Positions 17,212-25,292 of a stretch of DNA of 64,000 nucleotides are shown piece by piece. Source of the DNA: Streptomyces camelliae (GTDB lineage: Bacteria > Actinomycetota > Actinomycetes > Streptomycetales > Streptomycetaceae); contig NZ_CP115300.1 in the NCBI RefSeq assembly GCF_027625935.1, positions 4,216,001 through 4,280,000 of the forward strand. The letters run 5' to 3'. The notes beneath the pieces were generated by a model. That model was not told the DNA's origin. It ran no database searches and saw only the letters and a list, made by a program, of their open reading frames with translations. The translations under genes were made by a program, and so were the position numbers. Position 1 is the first letter of the stretch. Each line of letters opens with the position of its first letter.

Positions 17212-18006
17212 TCACCGCTTCGGCTCGTGGTTGAACGTCGCCCTGGCCCACACATAACCCAGCACCGTCATCCCCACGAACCACGCGACGGCCAGCACCA
17301 CGTTCTTCGTGCCGATCCCGCTGCCCAGCAGCAGCCCGCGCAGGGTCTCGATGGCGGGCGAGAACGGCTGGTACTCGGCGAACCAGCGGAACCAGCCGGG
17401 CATGGCGTCCACCGGTACGAACGCGCTGGACAGGAACGGCAGCATGACCAGCGGGGTCCCGATGTTGCTGGCCCCCTCGGGGTTGGGGCTCACCAGGCCC
17501 ATGCCGACCGCGATCCAGGTCAGCCCGAGGCTGACCAGCGCCATCAGCCCGGCCGCCGCGATCCACTCCACCGGCGTGGCGTTCGGCCGGAAGCCGATGG
17601 CCAGTCCGATGCCCAGGACGAGCACCAGAGCCGTCATCGTCTTGATCACGCTGCCGACCACGTGGCCGGTCAGCACGGAGGCACGGGAGATCGCCATGGT
17701 GCGGAACCGGGCCATGATGCCCTCGGTCATGTCGGTGCACACGGACACCGCGGTGCCGAGCGAGGTCATGGCCACGGTCAGGAAGAGAATGCCGGGGACG
17801 AGGTAGGCGACGTAGTCGGACCGGTTCGCGTGGCCGCCGTTGATGCCCGCGCTCATCACGTTGCCGAAGACGTAGACGAAGAGCAGCAGCAGGATGACCG
17901 GGGTGAGCAGGAGGTTCAGGGTGAGGGAGGGGTAGCGGCGCGCGTGCAGGAGGTTGCGTCGCAGCATGGTGAGGTTGTCGCGGAAGGCGTGGCCGGCGGT
18001 GCTCAT
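17212..18006 (-). CDS. ABC-2 type exporter permease, DrrB-like
   Basis: A 264-aa membrane subunit with six predicted helices: LTLNLLLTPVILLLLFVYVF, YLVPGILFLTVAMTSLGTAV, then the cytoplasmic MTEGIMARFRTMAISRASVL that is typical of the DrrB/NodJ family, followed by further helices and a final helix before the tail FNHEPKR. It pairs with the ATPase encoded just upstream. The start codon ATG 18006 overlaps the ATPase stop in an ATGA, implying translational coupling. The transporter should export a hydrophobic compound, perhaps an antibiotic. Substrate unknown. Confidence 0.88.
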   Translation of the reverse strand: MSTAGHAFRDNLTMLRRNLLHARRYPSLTLNLLLTPVILLLLFVYVFGNVMSAGINGGHANRSDYVAYLVPGILFLTVAMTSLGTAVSVCTDMTEGIMARFRTMAISRASVLTGHVVGSVIKTMTALVLVLGIGLAIGFRPNATPVEWIAAAGLMALVSLGLTWIAVGMGLVSPNPEGASNIGTPLVMLPFLSSAFVPVDAMPGWFRWFAEYQPFSPAIETLRGLLLGSGIGTKNVVLAVAWFVGMTVLGYVWARATFNHEPKR

Positions 18007-18986
18007 CGGGCGGTCTCCTTGTCGGCGGTCTGGGCGGTGGTCTGGGCGGGGACGGAACTGCCGGTCAGGGCGAAGAACACGTCGTCGAGGTCGGGGGTGT
18101 GCACGGACAGCTCGTCGGCCTCGATGCCGGCGGCGTCGAGCCAGTCGAGGACGGCCCGCAGCTCGCGCTGGCTGCCGTCGCTGGGGATCTGCAGGCTGAG
18201 GGCGTCGTCGTCCCGGGAGGCCTCGCGCAGCGCGGTCGCCGCCCGCTCGTACGCCGCCGGGTCGGCGAACCGCAGCCGTACATGACCGCCGGGCACGAGC
18301 CGCTTGAGCTCCGCCGCACTGCCCTGGGCGACGATCCGGCCGCCGTTGAGCACCGCGATGCGGTCGGCGAGCTCGTCGGCCTCGTCCAGGTACTGGGTGG
18401 TGAGGAAGACGGTCGTACCGCCGGAGACCAGCTCGCGGATGATCTGCCACATGGTGTGGCGGCTGCGCGGGTCGAGGCCGGTGGTCGGCTCGTCGAGGAA
18501 GATGATCCGCGGGTTGCCGACCAGGGTCATGGCGATGTCGAGGCGGCGCTTCATGCCGCCGGAGTAGGTGGAGGCGGGCTTCTTCGCGGCCTCGACCAGG
18601 TCGAAGCGCTCCAGCAGGTCGGCGGTGACCTGCCGTCCCTCCCGGCGGGAGAGGTGGTGCAGGTCGGCCATCAGCAGCATGTTCTCCTCGCCGGTGATCA
18701 GCCCGTCCACGGCGGAGAACTGCCCGGTGACCCCGATGACACCGCGGACCGCGTGGGCCTCGGCGGTGAGGTCGTGCCCGGCGATCCGCGCCTGGCCGGC
18801 GTCGGCGGAGATCAGGGTGGACAGGATGCTGACCGCCGTGGTCTTGCCCGCGCCGTTCGGCCCGAGGAGGGAGAAGATCGTGCCGGCGGGCACCTGGAAG
18901 TCGATGCCGTCGAGGACGGTCTTGTCCCCGTAGGCCTTGCGCAGCCCGGTGGCCGCGATCGCGAGTGTGTGATCCGTCGTCGTCAT
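18003..18986 (-). CDS. ABC exporter ATPase, DrrA-like
   Basis: A 327-aa nucleotide-binding subunit of the daunorubicin-resistance class. Walker A is [16 protein letters not shown], the Q-loop lies in VTGQFSAVDG, the signature is YSGGMKRRLDIAMTL, Walker B IIFLDEPTTGLDPRSR, and the switch region VFLTTQYLDEADELADRI carries Gln where most ATPases have His (TQYLDEA, as is normal in DrrA proteins). A C-terminal extension of about 90 residues ends PDLDDVFFALTG. It forms an operon with the DrrB-like permease. The region upstream of its ATG carries three heptads with 11-bp period that look like SARP-binding repeats. Confidence 0.9.
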   Translation of the reverse strand: MTTTDHTLAIAATGLRKAYGDKTVLDGIDFQVPAGTIFSLLGPNGAGKTTAVSILSTLISADAGQARIAGHDLTAEAHAVRGVIGVTGQFSAVDGLITGEENMLLMADLHHLSRREGRQVTADLLERFDLVEAAKKPASTYSGGMKRRLDIAMTLVGNPRIIFLDEPTTGLDPRSRHTMWQIIRELVSGGTTVFLTTQYLDEADELADRIAVLNGGRIVAQGSAAELKRLVPGGHVRLRFADPAAYERAATALREASRDDDALSLQIPSDGSQRELRAVLDWLDAAGIEADELSVHTPDLDDVFFALTGSSVPAQTTAQTADKETAR

Positions 18987-19010
18987 GCCCCAGAGCGTGC
19001 GGCCCGGACG

Positions 19011-19039
19011 GTTCAGCGCGGCCTCAACCTGGTTTCAGC
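19011..19039 (-). promoter_or_regulatory. SARP-type heptad repeats upstream of the DrrAB-like operon
   Basis: Read on the minus strand: GCTGAAA-ccag-GTTGAGG-ccgc-GCTGAAC, three 7-bp repeats with 4-bp spacers (11-bp period), ending about 24 bp before the ATPase ATG. This is the geometry bound by SARP regulators. A fourth half-site, GCTGAGG (19053-19059), and the inverted GTTTCAGC/GCTGAAAC pair (19032-19069) lie beside it. Confidence 0.6.
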
Positions 19040-19181
19040 CGGGCGGGCGGGGCCTCAGCACGCTGAAACCCGCAGGTGGGCGGTGGGTGCCGACGCGGCC
19101 TTCCGACGTTGTCCCGGACCTTTAGGCTTCCTCTCGTAGGAAAGTCGGGTAGGCAAGTCGCGTCGGAAAGAGGGCGTCCCG

Positions 19182-21224
19182 TTGAGCTTCTGGTCGATCT
19201 ATCAGCACGGCTTCGCACGGGTCGCCGCCTGCACCGGCCACACCGTCATCGCCGACCCGCCCGCCAACGCCGCCTCCGTCCTGCGCCACGCGCGCCGGTG
19301 CGACGAGGAGGGCGTGGCCGTCGCCGTCTTCCCGGAGCTGTGCCTGTCCGGGTACGCGATCGAGGACCTCCTCCTGCAGGACGCGCTGCTCGACGACGTC
19401 GAGAAGGCGCTCGCCACCGTCGTCGCCGGGTCGGCCGAGCTGCTGCCGGTGCTGGTCGTCGGCGCCCCGCTGCGCCACCGCGGCCGGATCTACAACTGCG
19501 CGGTGGTCGTGCACCGGGGCCGGATCCTGGGCGTCGTACCGAAGTCGTACCCGCCGAACTACCGCGAGTTCTACGAGCGCCGGCAGATCGCCGGCGGCGA
19601 CGACGAGCGCGGCGGAACGATCCGCCTGGGCGGCACGGACCTCCCCTTCGGCGTCGACCTGCTCTTCGCCGCGGACGACGTCCCCGGCCTCGTGCTGCAC
19701 GCCGAGATCTGCGAGGACATGTGGGTCCCGGTGCCGCCCAGCACGGAGGCGGCCCTCGCCGGCGCGACCGTCCTGCTCAACCTCTCCGGCAGCCCGATCA
19801 CGGTGGGCCGCGCCGAGGACCGCAAGCTGCTGTGCCGCTCGGCGTCCGCGCGCTGCCTCGCCGCCTACGTCTACGCGGCGGCCGGTCTCGGCGAGTCGAG
19901 CACCGACCTGTCCTGGGACGGCCAGACCCTGATCTACGAGAACGGGGTGCTGCTGGCCGAGACCGAGCGCTTCCCGGCCGGCGAGCAGTACGCGGTGGCC
20001 GACGTCGATCTGGATCTGCTGCGCCAGGAACGGCAGCGGATGGGCACGTTCGACGACAACCGCCGTACGCATGCCGCGCGCACCGGCGACTTCCGCACGG
20101 TCTCCTTCGCACTCGCCCCGCCCGCCACCGCCGACCTGGGTCTGCGCCGGCGTGTGGAGCGCTTCCCGTTCGTGCCGGCCGACGCCGAGCGGCTCGCCCT
20201 GGACTGCTACGAGGCCTACAACATCCAGGTCGCCGCGCTCCAGCAGCGCCTCGCCTCGATCGGCGGCCCGAAGGTCGTCATCGGTGTCTCCGGCGGCCTC
20301 GACTCCACGCACGCGCTGATCGTCGCCGCCCGCGCGATGGACCGCGCCGGCCGCCCGCGCACCGACATCCTGGCCTTCACCCTCCCCGGCTTCGCCACCA
20401 GCGACCACACCAAGGACAACGCCCACAAGCTGATGCGCGCCCTCGGTGTCACCGCGGCCGAGCTGGACATCACGCCGACCGCGCGGCTGATGCTGAAGGA
20501 GATGGGCCACCCCTTCGCCGCGGGCGAGCCGGTCTACGACGTCACCTTCGAGAACGTCCAGGCGGGCCTGCGCACCGACTACCTGTTCCGGCTGGCCAAC
20601 CAGCGCGACGGCATCGTCCTCGGCACCGGCGACCTCTCCGAGCTGGCGCTCGGCTGGTGCACGTACGGCGTCGGCGACCAGATGAGCCACTACAACGTCA
20701 ACTCCGGCGTGCCGAAGACGCTGATCCAGCATCTGATCCGGTGGGTGATCAGCAGCGACCAGTTCGACGACGAGACCGGCAAGATCCTCGCCGCGATCCT
20801 CGACACCGAGATCAGCCCCGAGCTGGTGCCGGGCGAGGAGCTGCAGTCCACCGAGTCGAAGATCGGCCCGTACGCGCTGCACGATTTCACCCTCTACCAC
20901 GTGCTGCGCTACGGCTTCCGCCCCTCCAAGATCGCCTTCCTGGCCTGGCACGCCTGGCACGACCGCGAGTCGGGCGCCTGGCCCCCCGGCTTCCCCGAGG
21001 CCGAACGCGGCTCCTACGACCTCCCCGAGATCCGCCGCTGGCTGGAGGTCTTCATCCGCCGCTTCTTCGGCTTCTCCCAGTTCAAGCGCTCGGCGATGCC
21101 CAACGGCCCGAAGGTCTCGGCGGGCGGCGCACTGTCGCCCCGCGGCGACTGGCGCGCACCGTCGGACGGGAACGCGCTGGCGTGGCTGCGGGATCTGGAG
21201 CGGTTCGATCTGACAGGGGCGTAG
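19182..21224 (+). CDS. nadE: Glutamine-dependent NAD+ synthetase
   Basis: A two-domain cytoplasmic enzyme of 680 aa that amidates nicotinate adenine dinucleotide to NAD+, using ammonia from glutamine. The N-terminal nitrilase-like glutaminase has the Glu-Lys-Cys triad: [15 protein letters not shown] (Glu), [15 protein letters not shown] (Lys) and [15 protein letters not shown] (Cys). The synthetase half has the PP-loop [15 protein letters not shown] and the conserved [15 protein letters not shown]. Length agrees with the mycobacterial-type enzyme. Translation starts at TTG 19182 with GGAAAGAGGG upstream. It is divergent from the ABC operon and stands alone. Confidence 0.95.
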   Translation: MSFWSIYQHGFARVAACTGHTVIADPPANAASVLRHARRCDEEGVAVAVFPELCLSGYAIEDLLLQDALLDDVEKALATVVAGSAELLPVLVVGAPLRHRGRIYNCAVVVHRGRILGVVPKSYPPNYREFYERRQIAGGDDERGGTIRLGGTDLPFGVDLLFAADDVPGLVLHAEICEDMWVPVPPSTEAALAGATVLLNLSGSPITVGRAEDRKLLCRSASARCLAAYVYAAAGLGESSTDLSWDGQTLIYENGVLLAETERFPAGEQYAVADVDLDLLRQERQRMGTFDDNRRTHAARTGDFRTVSFALAPPATADLGLRRRVERFPFVPADAERLALDCYEAYNIQVAALQQRLASIGGPKVVIGVSGGLDSTHALIVAARAMDRAGRPRTDILAFTLPGFATSDHTKDNAHKLMRALGVTAAELDITPTARLMLKEMGHPFAAGEPVYDVTFENVQAGLRTDYLFRLANQRDGIVLGTGDLSELALGWCTYGVGDQMSHYNVNSGVPKTLIQHLIRWVISSDQFDDETGKILAAILDTEISPELVPGEELQSTESKIGPYALHDFTLYHVLRYGFRPSKIAFLAWHAWHDRESGAWPPGFPEAERGSYDLPEIRRWLEVFIRRFFGFSQFKRSAMPNGPKVSAGGALSPRGDWRAPSDGNALAWLRDLERFDLTGA

Positions 21225-21273
21225 GCGCCCCGAGCTGTGAGGCGCTCAGCCAAGCCCGCGCAGGCGAGAGCGC

Positions 21274-21999
21274 TCAGTTGTTCCAGGTCTCGTCGTACGG
21301 GTCGTGCGGCACCGGTACCGGCTGTGCCGAGGTGACCTTCAGATAGGGGATCGGGCCGTTGTTGACGGGGTCGCGGCTCAGCCGGGGGCTGTAGCTGCCG
21401 GTCACGGTCAGCCAGGCGTCCGGCCGCAGCACGGGGGGCAGTTGGCCGGTCAGCGCGATCTTGACCGGCTGGGCGTCCGCGGCACAGCAGTTGAGGGCCA
21501 TGCGCACCAGATACGGCGCGCCCGAGCCGTCCAGCGCGAGGAACCCGGTGACCCGGACCGTCCGGCCGCCCAGGGAGCGGCCGTTGCCGTAGGCGGCGCG
21601 GGAGGCGTAGTCGACCACGGACAGCTGCACCGGCCCGCTGCCACCGGGCAACGGCCCGAGGCCGTACGGCTTCTGCAGCGCCGTACCGGAGCGCAGGGCG
21701 CTGTACGAGCCGAGCGCGGGCGGGGCGATGAGGATGAGGGCGAGGAGGGGGAGCAGGAGCAGCCAGGAGACCCGGGGTTCGGGGTGGGCGTGGCCTTCGT
21801 GGGTCTGTCGCCGCAGGCGATGGCGCTTGCGCTCGTACCAGACGGTCGCCAGCGCCCCCACGATCAGCACCGCGCCCGAGGCCAGCAGCAGCGGTTGCAG
21901 GCCCGCCTTGACGTAGCGCAGGTACAGATCGGTGCTGCCCGCGTGCAGCAGGGCGGCGCCGAGCAGGAACATGACGGCGGCCTGGGACTGGCGGTTCAC
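21274..21999 (-). CDS. TIGR03943/YcgQ-like membrane protein
   Basis: A 241-aa protein with two N-terminal helices (MFLLGAALLHAGSTDLYLR, LLLASGAVLIVGALATVW), a cytoplasmic basic/His-containing loop (HRLRRQTHEGHAHPEPR), a third helix (LLLLPLLALILIAPPALG) and an exported C-terminal domain of about 150 residues. That domain contains LVRMALNCCAADAQPVKIAL; the CCAAD motif is typical of the YcgQ/TIGR03943 family. It is encoded right after, and overlapping (GTGA), the partner permease, so the two probably form one complex. Its transport substrate is not established; I start at GTG 21999. Confidence 0.8.
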   Translation of the reverse strand: MNRQSQAAVMFLLGAALLHAGSTDLYLRYVKAGLQPLLLASGAVLIVGALATVWYERKRHRLRRQTHEGHAHPEPRVSWLLLLPLLALILIAPPALGSYSALRSGTALQKPYGLGPLPGGSGPVQLSVVDYASRAAYGNGRSLGGRTVRVTGFLALDGSGAPYLVRMALNCCAADAQPVKIALTGQLPPVLRPDAWLTVTGSYSPRLSRDPVNNGPIPYLKVTSAQPVPVPHDPYDETWNN

Positions 22000-23012
22000 A
22001 GCAGCACCGTCCCGGTCACCACGGCGCCCGCGACGGCCATCGCGAACGTGACGGGGGCGAAACGCAGGGCGAAGGTACGGCCGAAGGTGCCGGCCTGCAT
22101 CGCGAACAGCTTGAGGTCGATCATCGGGCCCACCACCAGGAACACCAGCTTGGCCGTCAGGGAGAACTGGGTGAGGGAGGCCGCGACGAACGCGTCCGCC
22201 TCCGAGCAGATGGACAGCAGCACGGCGAGGACGGCCAGGGCGAGGATCGCGACCAGGGGATTGCCGGCGGCCGTGCGCAGCCAGGACGCCGGGGCCACCG
22301 CCTTCAGGGTCGCGGAGGCCATCGCGCCGAGCACCAGGAAGCCGCCGGCGTGCACCGTGTCGTGCCGTACCGAGTTCCAGAACGCCTCCCCCTTGGTCGC
22401 GCCCTCGTGCGCGCCGTGGGCCGGCGGGCGCAGCCAGTCGGTGCGGCCCAGCCGCTGCCACAGCCAGCCCATCGCACACGCCACCAGCAGGCTCGCGGCG
22501 AACCGGCCGAGGACCATCTCCGGGTTGCGCGGGAAGGCGACGGCGGTGGCGGTCAGCACGATCGGGTTGATCGCGGGGGCGGAGAGGAGGAAGGCGAGGG
22601 CGGCGGCGGGGGTGACTCCCCTGCGCACCAGCGCGCCCGCCACCGGCACCGACGCGCACTCGCAGCCCGGCAGGATCGCGCCCGCGACTCCGGCCACCGG
22701 GACGGCCAGGGCGGGGCGGCTGGGCAGGGCACGGGCGAAGAAGGACGGCGGCACGAACACCGCGAGCGCCGCCGAGAGCAGCACGCCGAGCACCAGGAAG
22801 GGCAGCGCCTGCACGGTCACCGCGACGAACACCGTCATCCAGCTCTGCATCAGCGGGGTGCCGAGGAGCCCGCGGATCGGGGACTGGGCGAGCACCGCCA
22901 GCACCAGCAGCAGGGTCAGCACCAGCGAGGAGTTGACCCCCCGGCTCTCCGCCCCGGTTTCCGTTCCGGGGCCGGTCTCCGTGCCGGGCGGGGCTTCTTC
23001 GGTGATGGCCAC
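21996..23012 (-). CDS. Permease of the YcgR/ArsP-like family (DUF318)
   Basis: A 338-aa integral membrane protein with eight or more helices. The conserved core is GAILPGCECASVPVAGALVR followed by RGVTPAAALAFLLSAPAINP, the Cys-containing signature of this permease superfamily, repeated later as ILLSICSEADAFVAASL-like sequence. The middle loop is hydrophilic and His-rich (PPAHGAHEGATKGEAF). It is co-translated with the YcgQ-like partner (4-bp overlap). Members are linked to export of metal or metalloid species, but I cannot name a substrate. The protein starts at ATG 23012, divergent from the RCK-domain gene. Confidence 0.8.
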   Translation of the reverse strand: MAITEEAPPGTETGPGTETGAESRGVNSSLVLTLLLVLAVLAQSPIRGLLGTPLMQSWMTVFVAVTVQALPFLVLGVLLSAALAVFVPPSFFARALPSRPALAVPVAGVAGAILPGCECASVPVAGALVRRGVTPAAALAFLLSAPAINPIVLTATAVAFPRNPEMVLGRFAASLLVACAMGWLWQRLGRTDWLRPPAHGAHEGATKGEAFWNSVRHDTVHAGGFLVLGAMASATLKAVAPASWLRTAAGNPLVAILALAVLAVLLSICSEADAFVAASLTQFSLTAKLVFLVVGPMIDLKLFAMQAGTFGRTFALRFAPVTFAMAVAGAVVTGTVLL

Positions 23013-23128
23013 GGGTGGTTACCTCCGGCTGGCTGTCCTGGCTCGCTCCCCCTGCGTACGCGCATGGTCCCTCGGGTGTTCACACCGTTGCTGGAACCAC
23101 TCCTCTCCTTGGGGCACTCTTTTCCCTC

Positions 23129-25066
23129 GTGGCGAGCGTTCCGTATCAAGGGGGGCCGGGGGCTGGTGCCCCGGCGGCGCACATGGTGGTGTGCGGTGAC
23201 GACGGGCTCGCGCACCGGCTGGCGGCCGAGTTGCGCGGGGTCTACGGCGAGCAGGTCACCCTGGTCGTACCGCCGAACGGGCGCACCGTCCGTCCTCCGG
23301 TCGTCGGCCGGGCCCGCGCCGCGTCGGCGGCGCTGTTCGACCGTATGGTCAGCGCCGCGGTGAGCCGGGCGGGCGCCGTCACCGGGACGCCGACGGCGCC
23401 GGCGAGTGCGGCCAGTGGCGCGGGCGGGGCCGACGGGCCCCGGGTGCTGGAGGCCGCCGACCTCACCGAGGCCGTTCTCGCCGAGGCCGGGGTGGAGCGG
23501 GCCGCAGCGCTCGCCCTCGTCTTCGACGACGACGAGACCAACATCCGCGCCGCGCTGACCGCCCGCCGGCTCAACCCCCGCCTCCGGCTCGTCCTCCGGC
23601 TCTACAACCGCCGGTTGGGCCAGCACATCGAGGAACTCCTCGACCAGGCGGCCGCGTTGGCGACGGGCGGCGGCGAGGGCGGTGCGGACGCCTCCACCAC
23701 CGTGCTGTCCGACGCCGACACCGCCGCGCCCGCGCTGGCCGCCACCGCCGTCGCCGGCACCAGCAAGGTCGTGCAGACCGAGGGGCTGCTGCTGCGGGCC
23801 GTGGAACGCCCGCTGCCCGAGGGCGGGCCCGCCGCCGGCTCCGGGCTGCCGACGCTGGCCCTGCTGTCGGGCAACGACCCCGCCGCCACGCCCGGTACGG
23901 ACGAGCACGACGGCGCCGCGGAGCAGGAGCCCCGTCTGCTGCCGGACGACGAGGAGGTGGAACGGGGGCGGGCCGCCGGGCGGACGGCCCTGGTGCTGGA
24001 GCAGGCGTCGGCGGCGGTCGGCCCGGAGCCGGCCACGCCCGGCCGCCGAAGGAGGGGCGGTCGCGGGGCGGGCGGTCGCGGGGTGGGTGGCGTGCCGCCC
24101 CTCGCCTCCCTCTTCTCCCGGCGGCTGCGCTGGTCGCTGGCCGGCATCGTGGGCTGTGTCGTCGCGCTCGCCGTCTCACTGTGGCTGGTGACCGGTATCC
24201 ACCCCCTGGGCGCCTTCTACCTGACGCTCCTCGATCTGTTCGCCATCGACAACCCCGCCATCGGTGACTCGCTGGGCCGCCAGCTCCTCCAACTCCTCTC
24301 CGGTCTCGTCGGGTTGCTGCTGCTGCCGGTGCTGCTGGCGGCCGTACTGGAGGCGCTGGGCACCTTCCGCACCGCCTCCGCCCTGCGCAAACCGCCGCGC
24401 GGCCTCGGCGGGCATGTGGTGCTGCTCGGACTCGGGAAGATCGGCACCCGGGTGCTGACCCGGCTGCGCGAGCTGAACGTCCCCGTCGTGTGCGTGGAGT
24501 CCGACCCGGAGGCGCGGGGCCTCGCGACCGCGCGCAGCCTGCGGGTGCCGGTGGTCCTGGGTGATGTCACCCAGGAGGGGGTGCTGGAGGCCGCCAAGAT
24601 CCACCGGGCGTACGCCCTGCTCGCCGTGACCAGCGCCGACACCACGAACCTGGAGGCCGTGCTGTACGCGCGCACCGTACGCCCCGATCTGCGGGTGGTG
24701 CTGCGCCTCTACGACGACGACTTCGCCACCGCGGTGTACCGCACGCTCCGGGCCGCGTACCCGCACGCCCTGACCCGGAGCCGCAGCGTCACGCACCTGG
24801 CCGCGCCCGCGTTCGCCGGGGCGATGCTGGGCCGGCAGGTGCTGGGCGCGATCCCGGTGGAGCGCAGGGTCCTGCTCTTCGCCGCGGTGGACGTCGCCGC
24901 CCACCCCCAGCTGGAGGGTCGCACGGTCCGCGAGGCCTTCCGGGCCGGTTCCTGGCGTGTCCTGGCCCTGGCGGGCCGCGCCGACACGGCCCCCGACCAC
25001 GTCCTGGAGAAGGGCGACCGGGTCGTCGTGGCCGCCACCCGCCGGGGCCTGGCGGAACTCCGCTGA
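23129..25066 (+). CDS. Membrane protein with two RCK/TrkA-N domains
   Basis: A protein of about 645 aa that joins an N-terminal RCK-type Rossmann domain (MVVCGDDGLAHRLAAELRG), an acidic/Ala-rich linker, two or three membrane helices (SLAGIVGCVVALAVSLWLVT, LLSGLVGLLLLPVLLAAVL) and a C-terminal RCK-N/RCK-C pair (VVLLGLGKIGTRVLTRLREL, then PVVLGDVTQEGVLEAAKI). It resembles K+ channel or Castor/Pollux-like proteins, but the loop between the helices (LLDLFAIDNPAIGDSLG) lacks a TVGYG-like filter, so a canonical K+ channel is unlikely. NAD(H) or nucleotide binding is expected. The start is uncertain: GTG 23129, GTG 23015 or ATG 23183. Confidence 0.72.
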   Translation: MASVPYQGGPGAGAPAAHMVVCGDDGLAHRLAAELRGVYGEQVTLVVPPNGRTVRPPVVGRARAASAALFDRMVSAAVSRAGAVTGTPTAPASAASGAGGADGPRVLEAADLTEAVLAEAGVERAAALALVFDDDETNIRAALTARRLNPRLRLVLRLYNRRLGQHIEELLDQAAALATGGGEGGADASTTVLSDADTAAPALAATAVAGTSKVVQTEGLLLRAVERPLPEGGPAAGSGLPTLALLSGNDPAATPGTDEHDGAAEQEPRLLPDDEEVERGRAAGRTALVLEQASAAVGPEPATPGRRRRGGRGAGGRGVGGVPPLASLFSRRLRWSLAGIVGCVVALAVSLWLVTGIHPLGAFYLTLLDLFAIDNPAIGDSLGRQLLQLLSGLVGLLLLPVLLAAVLEALGTFRTASALRKPPRGLGGHVVLLGLGKIGTRVLTRLRELNVPVVCVESDPEARGLATARSLRVPVVLGDVTQEGVLEAAKIHRAYALLAVTSADTTNLEAVLYARTVRPDLRVVLRLYDDDFATAVYRTLRAAYPHALTRSRSVTHLAAPAFAGAMLGRQVLGAIPVERRVLLFAAVDVAAHPQLEGRTVREAFRAGSWRVLALAGRADTAPDHVLEKGDRVVVAATRRGLAELR

Positions 25067-25077
25067 CCGCCAGGGCC

Positions 25078-25288
25078 TGTCCGGCGGATCCTGTCGGAGA
25101 CGCGGGGTGTGGCACGCACATCTGCGGCGTTGTCGTCGGTCGCCGACTCCCCCACGCTCGAATGGGGCTCGCGCGGGGGGACCCCCACGCGTCGACTCCC
25201 TCCTCCGCCTTGCATCTGCACGCACCACACCCCGCTCACCGGCGCCGATCAGGCGCCGCACTTTTCCTCCGACCTGATCCGCCGGACA
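25078..25288. repeat. Imperfect palindromic intergenic element, copy A
   Basis: The left end (25078-25099) and the right end (25267-25288) are inverted copies with 20 of 22 matches, and the inner arms (gcggggtgtgg-type) also pair, so the whole 211-bp spacer can fold on itself. The core (25139-25192) contains CTCCCCCACGCTCGA... GGGGGGACCCCCA, a motif common between Streptomyces genes and also present near 39430 and 62314. It fills the gap between two convergent genes; no transposase gene is present. Confidence 0.7.
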
Positions 25289-25292
25289 TGCC

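Noticed and set aside
22350..23363. Plus-strand frame opposite the DUF318 permease
   Set aside because: Antisense shadow of a permease with clear helices and the CECAS-type signature.
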